Made by a program: the position numbers and the translations under genes
IMG/VR virus record: IMGVR_UViG_3300031759_001107
Span: 1 to 51,209 of that record
Strand: one strand, 5' to 3'
DNA from: a virus
DNA length: 51,209 nucleotides
Notes under the pieces: generated by a model
Told to the model about the DNA's origin: nothing
What the model saw: only the letters and a program-made list of their open reading frames with translations
Database searches by the model: none
Shown here: positions 16,068-22,982 of the stretch, piece by piece
Numbering within the stretch: position 1 is the first letter of the stretch
How the letters are laid out: every line of letters begins with the position of its first letter

Positions 16068-16920
16068 GAATGATGTTAATGTTTCTAAGCATGTTTAATT
16101 GTAGTTCAGATAATACTGGAGTCTTAACTACAACGTTAACAATCAAATCCCCACGATGTTGTGTGTTCATTTGATATAAGCCTTGACCTTGTAGGCCAAA
16201 TTTAGTACCGTATTGACAGCCTTGTGGAATTTTAACTGCGTACTCTTTTCCATCAACGCCTTGGACAATTTTATCTACACCTAGCATAGCTTCTATGCTG
16301 TTTATTTCCAAATTAGCTACTAGGTTGATACCATGTATCTCAAAGCGACTGTCATTTTCTACGTTAATTATAACATATAAATCACCTCTTGTCAAGGTAT
16401 CAAACATGTTATCACCCAATTGAGTGTACTTGATAGTAGTGCCATTGTTAATACCTCTAGGGATATCAACATCTACATTGTAACGATCGCCTTTGGTAGT
16501 CTGTACTGAGATTGTTTTCTTTTGTTGTTCTAAGGTGCTGGCTAGACTAATAGTCAATTGCACACGTAGATCTTTATTACGACGGGGTTGTTGATGTCTT
16601 TGAAATGGGTTATGTCCGCCAAATCCTTGGTTAAAAAACTGTTGGAATATGTCTTCTGGACCACCTCCACCAAAGTGGAATTCAAAATGACTGCCACCTG
16701 GATGCCCTTGGAATCCGTGCCCAAATGGATTTGGATTATCATGTTGAGCACGTTTTTGAGGATCGCTTAGGGTTTCATAAGCATTTTGTATTTCTTGGAA
16801 TTTGGCTGTATCACCACCTTTGTCAGGGTGATGTTGGCCCGCAAGCCTGCGGTAAGCCTTTTTAATGTCTGAATCAGAAGCCCCTTTAGGCACTCCTAAT
16901 ATTTCATATGCGTTTGCCAT
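16063..16920 (-). CDS. dnaJ: DnaJ-like co-chaperone (type II)
   Basis: 285 aa. The J domain occupies residues 1-65 with the Hsp70-stimulating H-P-D motif (H-H-P-D-K-G-G). A Gly/Phe-rich region runs to about 120. Two beta-barrel substrate domains follow (R-N-K-D-L-R-V to about 265) without the Cys-rich zinc finger, as in CbpA. It would recruit host DnaK to phage clients. The gene lies directly before clpA, suggesting a joint unfolding/refolding role. A sigma70-type promoter (16927-16955) leaves almost no leader, so translation may start at the mRNA 5' end. Confidence 0.93.
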   Translation of the reverse strand: MANAYEILGVPKGASDSDIKKAYRRLAGQHHPDKGGDTAKFQEIQNAYETLSDPQKRAQHDNPNPFGHGFQGHPGGSHFEFHFGGGGPEDIFQQFFNQGFGGHNPFQRHQQPRRNKDLRVQLTISLASTLEQQKKTISVQTTKGDRYNVDVDIPRGINNGTTIKYTQLGDNMFDTLTRGDLYVIINVENDSRFEIHGINLVANLEINSIEAMLGVDKIVQGVDGKEYAVKIPQGCQYGTKFGLQGQGLYQMNTQHRGDLIVNVVVKTPVLSELQLNMLRNINIIQ

Positions 16921-16926
16921 ATTATT

Positions 16927-16955
16927 ATATTACAATAAAATTAAGGTTTTGTCAA
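16927..16955 (-). promoter_or_regulatory. Sigma70-type promoter TTGACA-17-TAATAT
   Basis: -35 at 16950-16955, -10 at 16927-16932. Only six bases separate the -10 from ATG 16920, so the dnaJ mRNA from this site would be essentially leaderless. Confidence 0.65.
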
Positions 16956-16957
16956 TA

Positions 16958-17674
16958 TTATTTAGTTTTTACTTTTTTAGCTTTTTTAAGCTCTGACTCA
17001 TACCACTCTTCTTCTTTAACATAGATATCTTGTGTATGATCATCTAGGTTACAGATTTCGTCACAGGCCTGTGGTATTGTAGCAAATCCACGTTTGGCCA
17101 GTACGCTGATGCCTGTGCGGCGATCAACTTTGTTGCCATCCCCATAGACCATACTACCATACGGGAATGTGATTAAATCAAATGTACCATCAAAGAATTT
17201 AGTACGTAGGTCAATCATTAATTCTCTGCAACCGTCAATACTCATAGTATCATGGAATACAATAACACCAGTTTCACTTAGTTGTGGGTAGATTGCATTA
17301 AAGTCATTTAAGATACCTTCATAGCTGTGACATCCATCAATGAATGCTAGATCAATACGTGGATGCTTTGACTTAATTAATTCATGAAACTCAGGAGTTT
17401 TGCTGTTGATCTTAGTGAGTTCAAAATTTACATGACCTTTTGATTTTAGGTAATCTTCACATTTTTCTTTGCTAGACCAATGTTCAAATTGATTGTTTAA
17501 TCCATGTGTGTCCCATAGATCATAACCATATACAAATCCACCAACTGCCTTAGCACCTTCGCATAAGAAGTGTGTAGATTTAGCTTCAGCAACGCCTACC
17601 TCTACGATAACTTTACTTTGATTTAAATAGATTAGACTTTCTAATAGAGGTCCTTGCTCTTCGCCTTGTAACAT
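16958..17674 (-). CDS. Class I SAM-dependent methyltransferase-like protein
   Basis: 238 aa. V-I-V-E-V-G-V-A-E-A-K-S-T near residues 22-34 is the glycine-rich SAM-binding motif I in its 'Methyltransf_24' form. I-D-L-A-F-I-D-G-C-H-S-Y-E-G near 126-139 is the matching D-G-x-H-x-Y motif. Family members methylate sugars or small molecules. With several glycosyltransferases in the genome, glycan methylation is plausible. The C-terminus is Lys-rich. The Shine-Dalgarno CAGGAGTT precedes the ATG. It has its own sigma70 promoter embedded in the terminator upstream. Confidence 0.75.
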   Translation of the reverse strand: MLQGEEQGPLLESLIYLNQSKVIVEVGVAEAKSTHFLCEGAKAVGGFVYGYDLWDTHGLNNQFEHWSSKEKCEDYLKSKGHVNFELTKINSKTPEFHELIKSKHPRIDLAFIDGCHSYEGILNDFNAIYPQLSETGVIVFHDTMSIDGCRELMIDLRTKFFDGTFDLITFPYGSMVYGDGNKVDRRTGISVLAKRGFATIPQACDEICNLDDHTQDIYVKEEEWYESELKKAKKVKTK

Positions 17675-17695
17675 TCCAAACTCCTGATTGATAAA

Positions 17696-17731
17696 AAAAG
17701 GTAAACTATATGTTATTATAGCTTACCTTTT
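17696..17731 (-). terminator. Terminator hairpin overlapping a promoter
   Basis: Minus-strand RNA: arm 17717-17731 pairs with arm 17696-17710 (15 bp with one G-U) around a 6-base loop, followed by a U run. The mismatch is a wobble only on the minus strand. It ends the lysis operon. Confidence 0.85.
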
Positions 17732-17743
17732 ATTTAATGTCAA
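17715..17743 (-). promoter_or_regulatory. Sigma70 promoter TTGACA-17-TATAAT inside a terminator stem
   Basis: -35 at 17738-17743, -10 at 17715-17720. The spacer and -10 form the 5' arm of the terminator hairpin. Transcripts begun here lack that arm and cannot form the stem. Confidence 0.8.
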
Positions 17744-17755
17744 CTAATGTCTAGT

Positions 17756-18331
17756 TTATTTTTTTACGCGACGTAGTGGACGATCTGGGTCTGTTGGATC
17801 TACTGCTGGTGCAGCTGCTGGTGCATCACTAACTACACTGTTGTCTACTGGAGCAGGACCAGTGTCTACTGGAGCAGGTGTTGGTGTTGTTGGTGCTGGA
17901 ACCACTGGAGCAGGTGTTGGATCTGCTACAGGTGCTGCTGGCTGAGCCCATGTTTGTTGTGGAGTAATGCCTTGTTGCGGCGGAGCACTAACCCATTGTG
18001 GCTCTGCTGAAGGACTTGCTACTGGGGTGCCTCCAAACCCTTCACTAAAAGGTTTTTCGTTCTCAATAGCCGCTACTTTTTCTTTACCACGTGTGTATGC
18101 TGAGATACCTAAAATAGTACCCATTGCCAAGTGATATAGGCCACCACCTTGTAAGGTCAACGGTGTCCAACTAGTAACTGCTTGTCCTGGATTGTAATAC
18201 TGTAAAATGTTGAATAAAATTGGACCTAAGATAAAGTCAAACCAAATAGTAGCCATGTATGTCATAGCCATCATTGGGCGCCACTTGCTGGTCATAAAAT
18301 CTTCTTTTGGTTTTTCTACTTTTGTTGTCAT
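17756..18331 (-). CDS. Holin (GTA/3TM-type) with Pro-rich tail
   Basis: 191 aa. S-K-W-R-P-M-M-A-M-T-Y-M near residue 15 starts the first membrane span. A second span lies near 35-50 and a third in G-G-L-Y-H-L-A-M-G-T-I-L-G-I-S-A-Y, closing with R-G-K-E-K. The W-R-P start and the G-x-S-x-Y-x-R-x-x-E-K end are typical of the three-span holin family (GTA holin). The C-terminal 90 residues are Pro/Ala/Gln-rich and probably cytoplasmic. It is the last gene of the lysis operon, with a late octamer at 18363-18370. Confidence 0.8.
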   Translation of the reverse strand: MTTKVEKPKEDFMTSKWRPMMAMTYMATIWFDFILGPILFNILQYYNPGQAVTSWTPLTLQGGGLYHLAMGTILGISAYTRGKEKVAAIENEKPFSEGFGGTPVASPSAEPQWVSAPPQQGITPQQTWAQPAAPVADPTPAPVVPAPTTPTPAPVDTGPAPVDNSVVSDAPAAAPAVDPTDPDRPLRRVKK

Positions 18332-18362
18332 TGTCTAAGCTCCTAATGCTTGATTATAATAG

Positions 18363-18370
18363 TATTTATT
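18363..18370 (-). promoter_or_regulatory. Late promoter, AATAAATA, for the holin gene
   Basis: Octamer about 30 bases upstream of ATG 18331, with TTAGGAG before the ATG. Confidence 0.65.
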
Positions 18371-18379
18371 GATTTTGGA

Positions 18380-18574
18380 TTAAACTAGACCAGCGGCTAC
18401 TTTTAATCCTTCTATTACTTGGTGTATCTGAGTTAATTTTGCCATGTCACCTGCGGCTTCTTCTACAGCGGCAGTGTGTTGTAAGTCTTCTAATAATTCT
18501 TTATATTCACTGGATGATAATTGTCCAGCATTGTGTTGTGCTTCTAATTCCTGTGCTTGTGCTATGGTACTCAT
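18380..18574 (-). CDS. 64-aa helical protein of the lysis operon
   Basis: Predicted all-helical and soluble: MSTIAQAQELEAQHNAGQLS, then E-Y-K-E-L-L-E-D-L-Q and a final hydrophobic G-L-K-V-A-A-G-L-V. The ATG overlaps the upstream lipoprotein stop as ATGA. No known family recognised. Position in the lysis cassette suggests a modulator such as an antiholin, or a small structural protein (speculative). Confidence 0.6.
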   Translation of the reverse strand: MSTIAQAQELEAQHNAGQLSSSEYKELLEDLQHTAAVEEAAGDMAKLTQIHQVIEGLKVAAGLV

Positions 18575-18990
18575 CTTGGTTTCGCTCCTATAACATTTTG
18601 AATGGTTACTGCATTTTTCTCAATAGTACCAAATTTAAGAGTACAATAGCCAGAGCTTACAGGTTCTGTGCCGTGATATCTTTCATTTAGTCCTTTGACT
18701 ATTTCAGCAAGTTCTGCGCCCATCTTGGTTGCTTCTTCATTATGCGGAATACTAGCTGAGTAATTTTTTAATTCTACTGATTTATAGTATAAGTTTTCTA
18801 CTACAGGTACTACCTCTGGCGTGCCGCATTTAGCTGCACCTAGATTAGCCTGTGTACGAATGCTGTTGATTTGACTGTATTCATTGTTGTCAAACTTAGC
18901 CATAACAATAGCTTTGTAGATAGTAGTTTGTTGAATAGTAGCACAGCCAGTCAGTGATACAATAGCCAATGCAATTAGTAATTTTTTCAT
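18571..18990 (-). CDS. Lipoprotein of the lysis cassette
   Basis: 139 aa with a lipoprotein signal: MKKLLIALAIVSLTGC, lipobox L-T-G-C with Cys16 as the lipidated residue. The mature part has two further Cys (A-K-C-G-T-P, G-Y-C-T-L) that could form a disulphide. Its start overlaps the o-spanin-like gene as ATGA. It could be an accessory outer-membrane lysis factor or a superinfection-exclusion lipoprotein; sequence does not decide. Confidence 0.7.
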   Translation of the reverse strand: MKKLLIALAIVSLTGCATIQQTTIYKAIVMAKFDNNEYSQINSIRTQANLGAAKCGTPEVVPVVENLYYKSVELKNYSASIPHNEEATKMGAELAEIVKGLNERYHGTEPVSSGYCTLKFGTIEKNAVTIQNVIGAKPR

Positions 18991-19253
18991 TTGACTTCCT
19001 CAAAAATTTGTTTCTGTGTTGCATACCATTCTTGCCATGCTTGATCTTTAGCATAACATTCTTTTGCCTTGGCATAGTTATCAACTGTATTTTCTAATAG
19101 GTCTGTGAGCTGTTTCTTGCCTTGTTCTAAGGGCAATAAACGATCACATGGTTTACTTAATGCCTCTGGAATTTGTGGAAAACTCATTTTGACCGGAATG
19201 CTAGTAGCACATCCAGTTAATGCCAGTATAGAGATTAATAATAGTTTGCGCAT
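18987..19253 (-). CDS. Rz1-like outer-membrane spanin lipoprotein
   Basis: 88 aa: short signal, lipobox L-T-G-C-A (Cys15), then a Pro-containing stretch (I-P-V-K-M-S-F-P-Q-I-P) and K-P-C-D-R-L. This resembles Rz1-type o-spanins, which link the outer membrane to the inner-membrane partner. Its ATG shares a base with the stop of the 19253-19711 gene (TAATG), the usual close linkage of spanin pairs. The rest is helical and charged. Confidence 0.7.
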   Translation of the reverse strand: MRKLLLISILALTGCATSIPVKMSFPQIPEALSKPCDRLLPLEQGKKQLTDLLENTVDNYAKAKECYAKDQAWQEWYATQKQIFEEVK

Positions 19254-19711
19254 TATTTTGTCTCCGTTGGTGTTTTAGTTTTTGTAATACTGTAATTGTA
19301 AGCATCAATTGCTTCGTCAGATAAAGTGCATCCTGCATTAATTGTGTCTTTATTTCTGCGTATTGTTTCTTTAGCAGCATTGGCCTTGTCATGTATTTTA
19401 AGAATTTTAGTGACAATTTTAGTCTGCACTTGCGCATTAGCAGCATTAGATTTTTGTTCAGCGACTGCTATTTTGGCTTCTAGTTCTTTGACCTGCTCAC
19501 GCATTTCTGCATCTACGCCAAACCCACCTTTGAGGTAAGCACCTACTACTAATAATGATATACCAATGGCTTCCAATGGGAATTTGTATTGTTTAATAAA
19601 TGGAATAAATCCCATAAACAAACTGCCAACAGTAAGGCCGACGCCACCTAATAATATAACATTGATAACTAGTACTATTAGGCTGTCAGGGATAAAATGT
19701 AATAACCACAT
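19253..19711 (-). CDS. Rz-like inner-membrane spanin
   Basis: 152 aa. Two hydrophobic segments (about 8-32 and 46-62) are followed by a Glu/Lys/Ala coiled coil (about 68-120). The C-terminus has N-A-G-C-T-L-S-D-E-A-I-D-A-Y, a pattern common at the end of Rz-like proteins. Classical Rz has one span; two here is unusual. With the adjacent lipoprotein gene it would disrupt the outer membrane at lysis. The ATG overlaps the endolysin stop by one base. Confidence 0.7.
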   Translation of the reverse strand: MWLLHFIPDSLIVLVINVILLGGVGLTVGSLFMGFIPFIKQYKFPLEAIGISLLVVGAYLKGGFGVDAEMREQVKELEAKIAVAEQKSNAANAQVQTKIVTKILKIHDKANAAKETIRRNKDTINAGCTLSDEAIDAYNYSITKTKTPTETK

Positions 19712-20322
19712 TATCCTAATAGTCCTTTGGCTTTTTCATAGTGTGCTTTGCGATCATCTAGGCCAATAGTACCACCATTGATCTTTTTAGTCATGTGTAC
19801 AATATCATCTGCATCACAGATAGCATTTAACCCGTTGGTTTCCCAAAACCAACAGGCTGATTCAATTGCACCGTCAAGTGTTTCTAAGTCAGCAACACAG
19901 TCATCTAGGCTATAACCAACACTGGCAGCAAATTTGCTGTAGTTGTCATGACCTGTTAATTGGATAGCACCACGTCCACGGAATTTGTAACCATCACCTG
20001 ATGATTCTGGACCATTGCCCATGCGGTTAGCATAGACTCGGTTAGCAATCTTTTCAGGATTACGTGCATATGGTTGAGCATCTGCTACAGTTGGGAAGTA
20101 CTTATGGAATATCTTGTTAAGTCCTTCTGCTGAATAGTTTAGGTTTTCTTTTAATACTGTAAATCCGTTTGATTCATGTCCACATTGTGCTAGGAATCCT
20201 GCGGCACGATTAACAGTGTTGATTTCATATTTTTGAAATTGTTCTGTTAGGACCTCTGCAAGGTCTTGTGGATATTTGTACTGCGGGTAAAGTGATTTGA
20301 TTAAGTCTGCTGTGATTTCCAT
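19711..20322 (-). CDS. GH19-family endolysin
   Basis: 203 aa. Q-C-G-H-E-S-N-G-F near residue 46-54 holds the catalytic Glu of GH19 chitinase-like lysins (H-E-S-x-G-F). E-N-L-N-Y-S-A-E-G-L and F-R-G-R-G-A-I-Q-L-T-G-H-D-N-Y are further family blocks. It cleaves the peptidoglycan glycan backbone. No signal peptide, so release depends on the holin at 17756. First gene of the lysis operon, Shine-Dalgarno GAAAGGAATC. Confidence 0.92.
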   Translation of the reverse strand: MEITADLIKSLYPQYKYPQDLAEVLTEQFQKYEINTVNRAAGFLAQCGHESNGFTVLKENLNYSAEGLNKIFHKYFPTVADAQPYARNPEKIANRVYANRMGNGPESSGDGYKFRGRGAIQLTGHDNYSKFAASVGYSLDDCVADLETLDGAIESACWFWETNGLNAICDADDIVHMTKKINGGTIGLDDRKAHYEKAKGLLG

Positions 20323-20346
20323 TGTTGATTCCTTTCAATTATATTA

Positions 20347-20913
20347 CTATTTAATGCCTGCGGCTACTCTTAAGCTCTCCGTGTATTCATTCTTAGGTGC
20401 TTTAGTTGTTACTGGTACTCCGGCTATGGCTTTCATACTGTCAAGTTCAGCATGGATGTCACCGTATTTCTTTTCATACTCTTCTGGAGTTAGTGGTACA
20501 ATACTTTTTATAGTATCAACAGTCATAGGATGATCCTTGCTTGATTTTTGATATCTAACACGCCAATCTTCAATCTTTTGTTCTGTTAGGTTCATTAGAT
20601 CTTCCATCATCTGCACTAGTTGTTCTGGAAGTTCTGCTGTACGTTCTACTTCAATGAACACCAGATAGTCACCACCTTCTTTTTCACCTGAGCTAACGTC
20701 TGCGTCTAATACGTAGTCATAGCCTTTTTCTACAAAACTAACCAAGTCAGCACTTGGCTCTTTGCCTGCAACTTTGAAACTGACTACAACAACGTCAGCA
20801 TCACTGCCCATTTTACTTTTGTATTCGTCAATGTGCAGTTCGTTGTGAACTAGGCGTTTTAAATCGCCCATTTCAAGATTTTCTCTTAATAGTCTAGAAT
20901 TGTGGTTCGGCAT
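20347..20913 (-). CDS. Conserved T4-like protein of unknown function
   Basis: 188 aa from ATG 20913 (MPNHNSRLLRENLEMGDLKR); an upstream in-frame start at 20973 would overlap the previous gene more. It contains H-I-D-E-Y-K-S-K-M-G, V-V-V-V-S-F-K-V strands, and a V-L-D-A-D-V-S-S-G-E loop. I recall similar R-L-L-R-E-x-L-E-M-G-D proteins in marine T4-like phages, without known function. It overlaps the 20894-21436 gene by 20 bases. Confidence 0.75.
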   Translation of the reverse strand: MPNHNSRLLRENLEMGDLKRLVHNELHIDEYKSKMGSDADVVVVSFKVAGKEPSADLVSFVEKGYDYVLDADVSSGEKEGGDYLVFIEVERTAELPEQLVQMMEDLMNLTEQKIEDWRVRYQKSSKDHPMTVDTIKSIVPLTPEEYEKKYGDIHAELDSMKAIAGVPVTTKAPKNEYTESLRVAAGIK

Positions 20914-21436
20914 TTTGTGATTGTTCTTGTTGTTCGTCTTGATTAAATTGTGCTTGATCATCGCCTTCTTCATAGGCGTTGTTGATGTCTTCTAGGTCTA
21001 GGTTTTCACCTTCTAGTTCCAAACTACCCTGTTGAATTTCTTGCATGAGCTTTTTAGGCATTACAATTTTAACTAACCAAACAGGAGTTTTCTTTAGTTT
21101 AGGCATCTTAGTGCCTGGTTCAAAATCTTCTGGCTTTTCTACTTTCATAGGATATTCTAAAATATCTTTACTGTAGTATACTTCGCAGTCATAGTCTAGT
21201 AGACGTTCACCGCCGCGTGGATCTGGCATCATTTTATAAGGCCACATAAAAGTACAGGTTACAAAGTATTTTTCGTAAATTGGGCCTTCTACTAGTTCGC
21301 CTTCTTTCCAGTGGGCAAAAACATAGGTATCAAGTTCATCTAACACACGCTCAAAGTCACAGAGGGTGCTAAGACTTGAATCTGTCATAAAGATTTCTTT
21401 AGTGTTTTCTATTACGTCGTGTATGGCTTTACTCAT
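20894..21436 (-). CDS. Conserved T4-like protein, possibly structural
   Basis: 180 aa. The alpha/beta core holds F-V-T-C-T-F-M-W-P-Y, P-D-P-R-G-G-E-R-L-L and V-W-L-V-K-I-V-M-P. The C-terminal 45 residues are Glu/Gln/Asp-rich and probably disordered. No family assigned with confidence; always-paired arrangement with the next gene suggests the two proteins act together. CAGGATC precedes the ATG and a CATAAATA late octamer lies at 21457-21464. Confidence 0.75.
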   Translation of the reverse strand: MSKAIHDVIENTKEIFMTDSSLSTLCDFERVLDELDTYVFAHWKEGELVEGPIYEKYFVTCTFMWPYKMMPDPRGGERLLDYDCEVYYSKDILEYPMKVEKPEDFEPGTKMPKLKKTPVWLVKIVMPKKLMQEIQQGSLELEGENLDLEDINNAYEEGDDQAQFNQDEQQEQSQNAEPQF

Positions 21437-21456
21437 ATGATCCTGCTCTTTTGTAT

Positions 21457-21464
21457 TATTTATG
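21457..21464 (-). promoter_or_regulatory. Late promoter variant, CATAAATA
   Basis: About 20 bases upstream of ATG 21436. C in the first position is the least common variant here. Confidence 0.45.
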
Positions 21465-21516
21465 CAGATTATAGGATTGAGTTATGAAAGGATAGTTGTG
21501 AAGACAGCTTAATATT

Positions 21517-21549
21517 TAGTCACTAGAAATAAAATTTAACTAGTCACTA
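21517..21549 (+). repeat. Two copies of TAGTCACTA, 24 bases apart, before phoH
   Basis: Exact 9-mers at 21517-21525 and 21541-21549 in the 185-base gap upstream of phoH, followed by an inverted repeat GTAGAT/ATCTAC (21581-21599). No consensus sigma70 promoter was found here, so this pair is a candidate binding site for an activator. Confidence 0.4.
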
Positions 21550-21621
21550 AAAAACAAAAAACCTTCTCTTAAATACCTTTGTAGATGCCTTTAATCTACC
21601 GACACTTCAACAGGGAGCATT

Positions 21622-22356
21622 ATGCCAAAACGTAGAACTAGCAGTAGACACCTAGCAGCAGTAGAAACAAACAATACACTTAGTTTTAACCAATACGTTC
21701 AACAGAGAAAGACAGTACATTTAATACCCAAAAGCCTCAATCAAGAAACATATATAGAATTACTCACAGACGAAACCAAACACATAGTATTTGCTACAGG
21801 CCCTGCGGGCACAGGTAAAACCATGCTGGCCATGCTGGCTGGTATTAAAGCCTACAAAGAAGGATCAGTAAGCAAACTAATTCTAACACGTCCAGCGGTA
21901 GGAGTGGACGATGAAAAGCACGGCTTCCTACCAGGTAATATTAATGCTAAGATGGAACCATGGACTAAACCCTTGTTTGATGTTATACAAGAGTACTATA
22001 GTCCTAGAGAAGTAGCCCGTATGCTAGAAGAACAGATAATTGAGATTTCTCCACTAGCATTCATGAGAGGTCGCACATTTAAGGGAAGTTGGGTCGTTGC
22101 AGATGAAATGCAAAACGCCACCCCTGGACAGATAAAGATGCTCCTAACGCGACTCGGTGAAGGTTCTAAAATAGTAGTAACAGGTGATACACGTCAGGCA
22201 GACCGTAGTGATAGTGACAACGGATTACTAGATTTCAAACATCTTGTTGAACGATACCAACAAAGTAAGTACGTGGCCGGTGTTGAATTCCAATCTAGAG
22301 ACATAGCTCGTCACCCAGCTGTAAAGGAGATTCTATCGATCTATGGCGAAATCTAA
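21622..22356 (+). CDS. phoH: PhoH-like ATPase
   Basis: 244 aa. Walker A is G-P-A-G-T-G-K-T at residues 60-67, followed by R-P-A-V. Walker B is V-V-A-D-E-M-Q-N-A near 158-166, and V-T-G-D-T-R-Q-A-D follows. These are the marks of the PhoH family, common in marine phages, with ATPase and proposed RNA-helicase or RNA-processing roles. It lies alone on the plus strand; CAGGGAG precedes the ATG. The 3' end overlaps the converging 22333-22941 gene by 24 bases. Confidence 0.93.
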   Translation: MPKRRTSSRHLAAVETNNTLSFNQYVQQRKTVHLIPKSLNQETYIELLTDETKHIVFATGPAGTGKTMLAMLAGIKAYKEGSVSKLILTRPAVGVDDEKHGFLPGNINAKMEPWTKPLFDVIQEYYSPREVARMLEEQIIEISPLAFMRGRTFKGSWVVADEMQNATPGQIKMLLTRLGEGSKIVVTGDTRQADRSDSDNGLLDFKHLVERYQQSKYVAGVEFQSRDIARHPAVKEILSIYGEI

Positions 22357-22941
22357 ACGATCAAAATCGTAATCAAATAATTCAGGACTGAACCGGGCTG
22401 AAATTATCAGCCTAGGTTCATTGTGGTTAGTTATTGGGCGATGAGGTAAACCATTATTAACAAATGCTGGTTGTGATACTGGCAATCGTGCCGCTTCTCC
22501 CCTAGTTATTTCTTCAGGCCATCCTAATGATCCAGGATATCTAGCACTGGTACTATACCCAGGGATTCCAGCTTCAATATCAGCATCGTACCATACAGTA
22601 TAGCTATCATGGTAGTTTTGTATAGGAATGTTCAAGGCCATACATCTTTCCCACCATTTAATTTCGTCAACATGTATACAGGCTTCTGCACCTGCTTTAT
22701 TTGTTCCAGCCCAGATAATACTATACCAACGATCTAATAGATTTAAACGTGTAAGTAAACTAATAAATGTAGGGCAGTTTTGTTTGATTAGTTCCACATC
22801 TATGTGTACAAAATTTGCTTTGTGTTCATCAAATATATGTGAATAATGTTGATCAAACAACTTTATAAATTCTTGTTGAATAGCATCTAGTTCTGGGATG
22901 TTAATTGGTTTAAAAAACCATGAGGGTCTGTTAGGAGTCAT
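22333..22941 (-). CDS. Double-stranded beta-helix (2OG-Fe(II)-like) protein
   Basis: 202 aa. I-H-V-D-E near residue 93 and G-L-P-H-R near 168 supply an HxD...H metal triad. An Arg 10 residues after the distal His (E-P-R-L-I-I-S-A-R) matches the 2-oxoglutarate ligand position. The fold order, with F-V-N-N before the distal His, fits aspartyl/prolyl-hydroxylase-type oxygenases. Substrate unknown. A consensus TATAAATA lies six bases before ATG 22941. It is divergent from the radical SAM gene. Confidence 0.65.
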   Translation of the reverse strand: MTPNRPSWFFKPINIPELDAIQQEFIKLFDQHYSHIFDEHKANFVHIDVELIKQNCPTFISLLTRLNLLDRWYSIIWAGTNKAGAEACIHVDEIKWWERCMALNIPIQNYHDSYTVWYDADIEAGIPGYSTSARYPGSLGWPEEITRGEAARLPVSQPAFVNNGLPHRPITNHNEPRLIISARFSPELFDYDFDRLDFAIDR

Positions 22942-22947
22942 ATAAAT

Positions 22948-22955
22948 TATTTATA
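22948..22955 (-). promoter_or_regulatory. Late promoter, consensus TATAAATA, near-leaderless
   Basis: Exact T4 consensus octamer, six bases from ATG 22941, with no Shine-Dalgarno in between. Confidence 0.7.
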
Positions 22956-22982
22956 GGAGCGGTATTATCGTTAAATAAAAAT

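Noticed and set aside
17756-18331. Signal-anchored tail protein instead of holin
   Set aside because: The W-R-P start, three spans and R-x-x-E-K end fit the three-span holin family and the gene sits in the lysis operon.
21502-21549. Sigma70 promoter for phoH
   Set aside because: A TAATAT lies at 21510, but no -35 at 15-19 base spacing was found.
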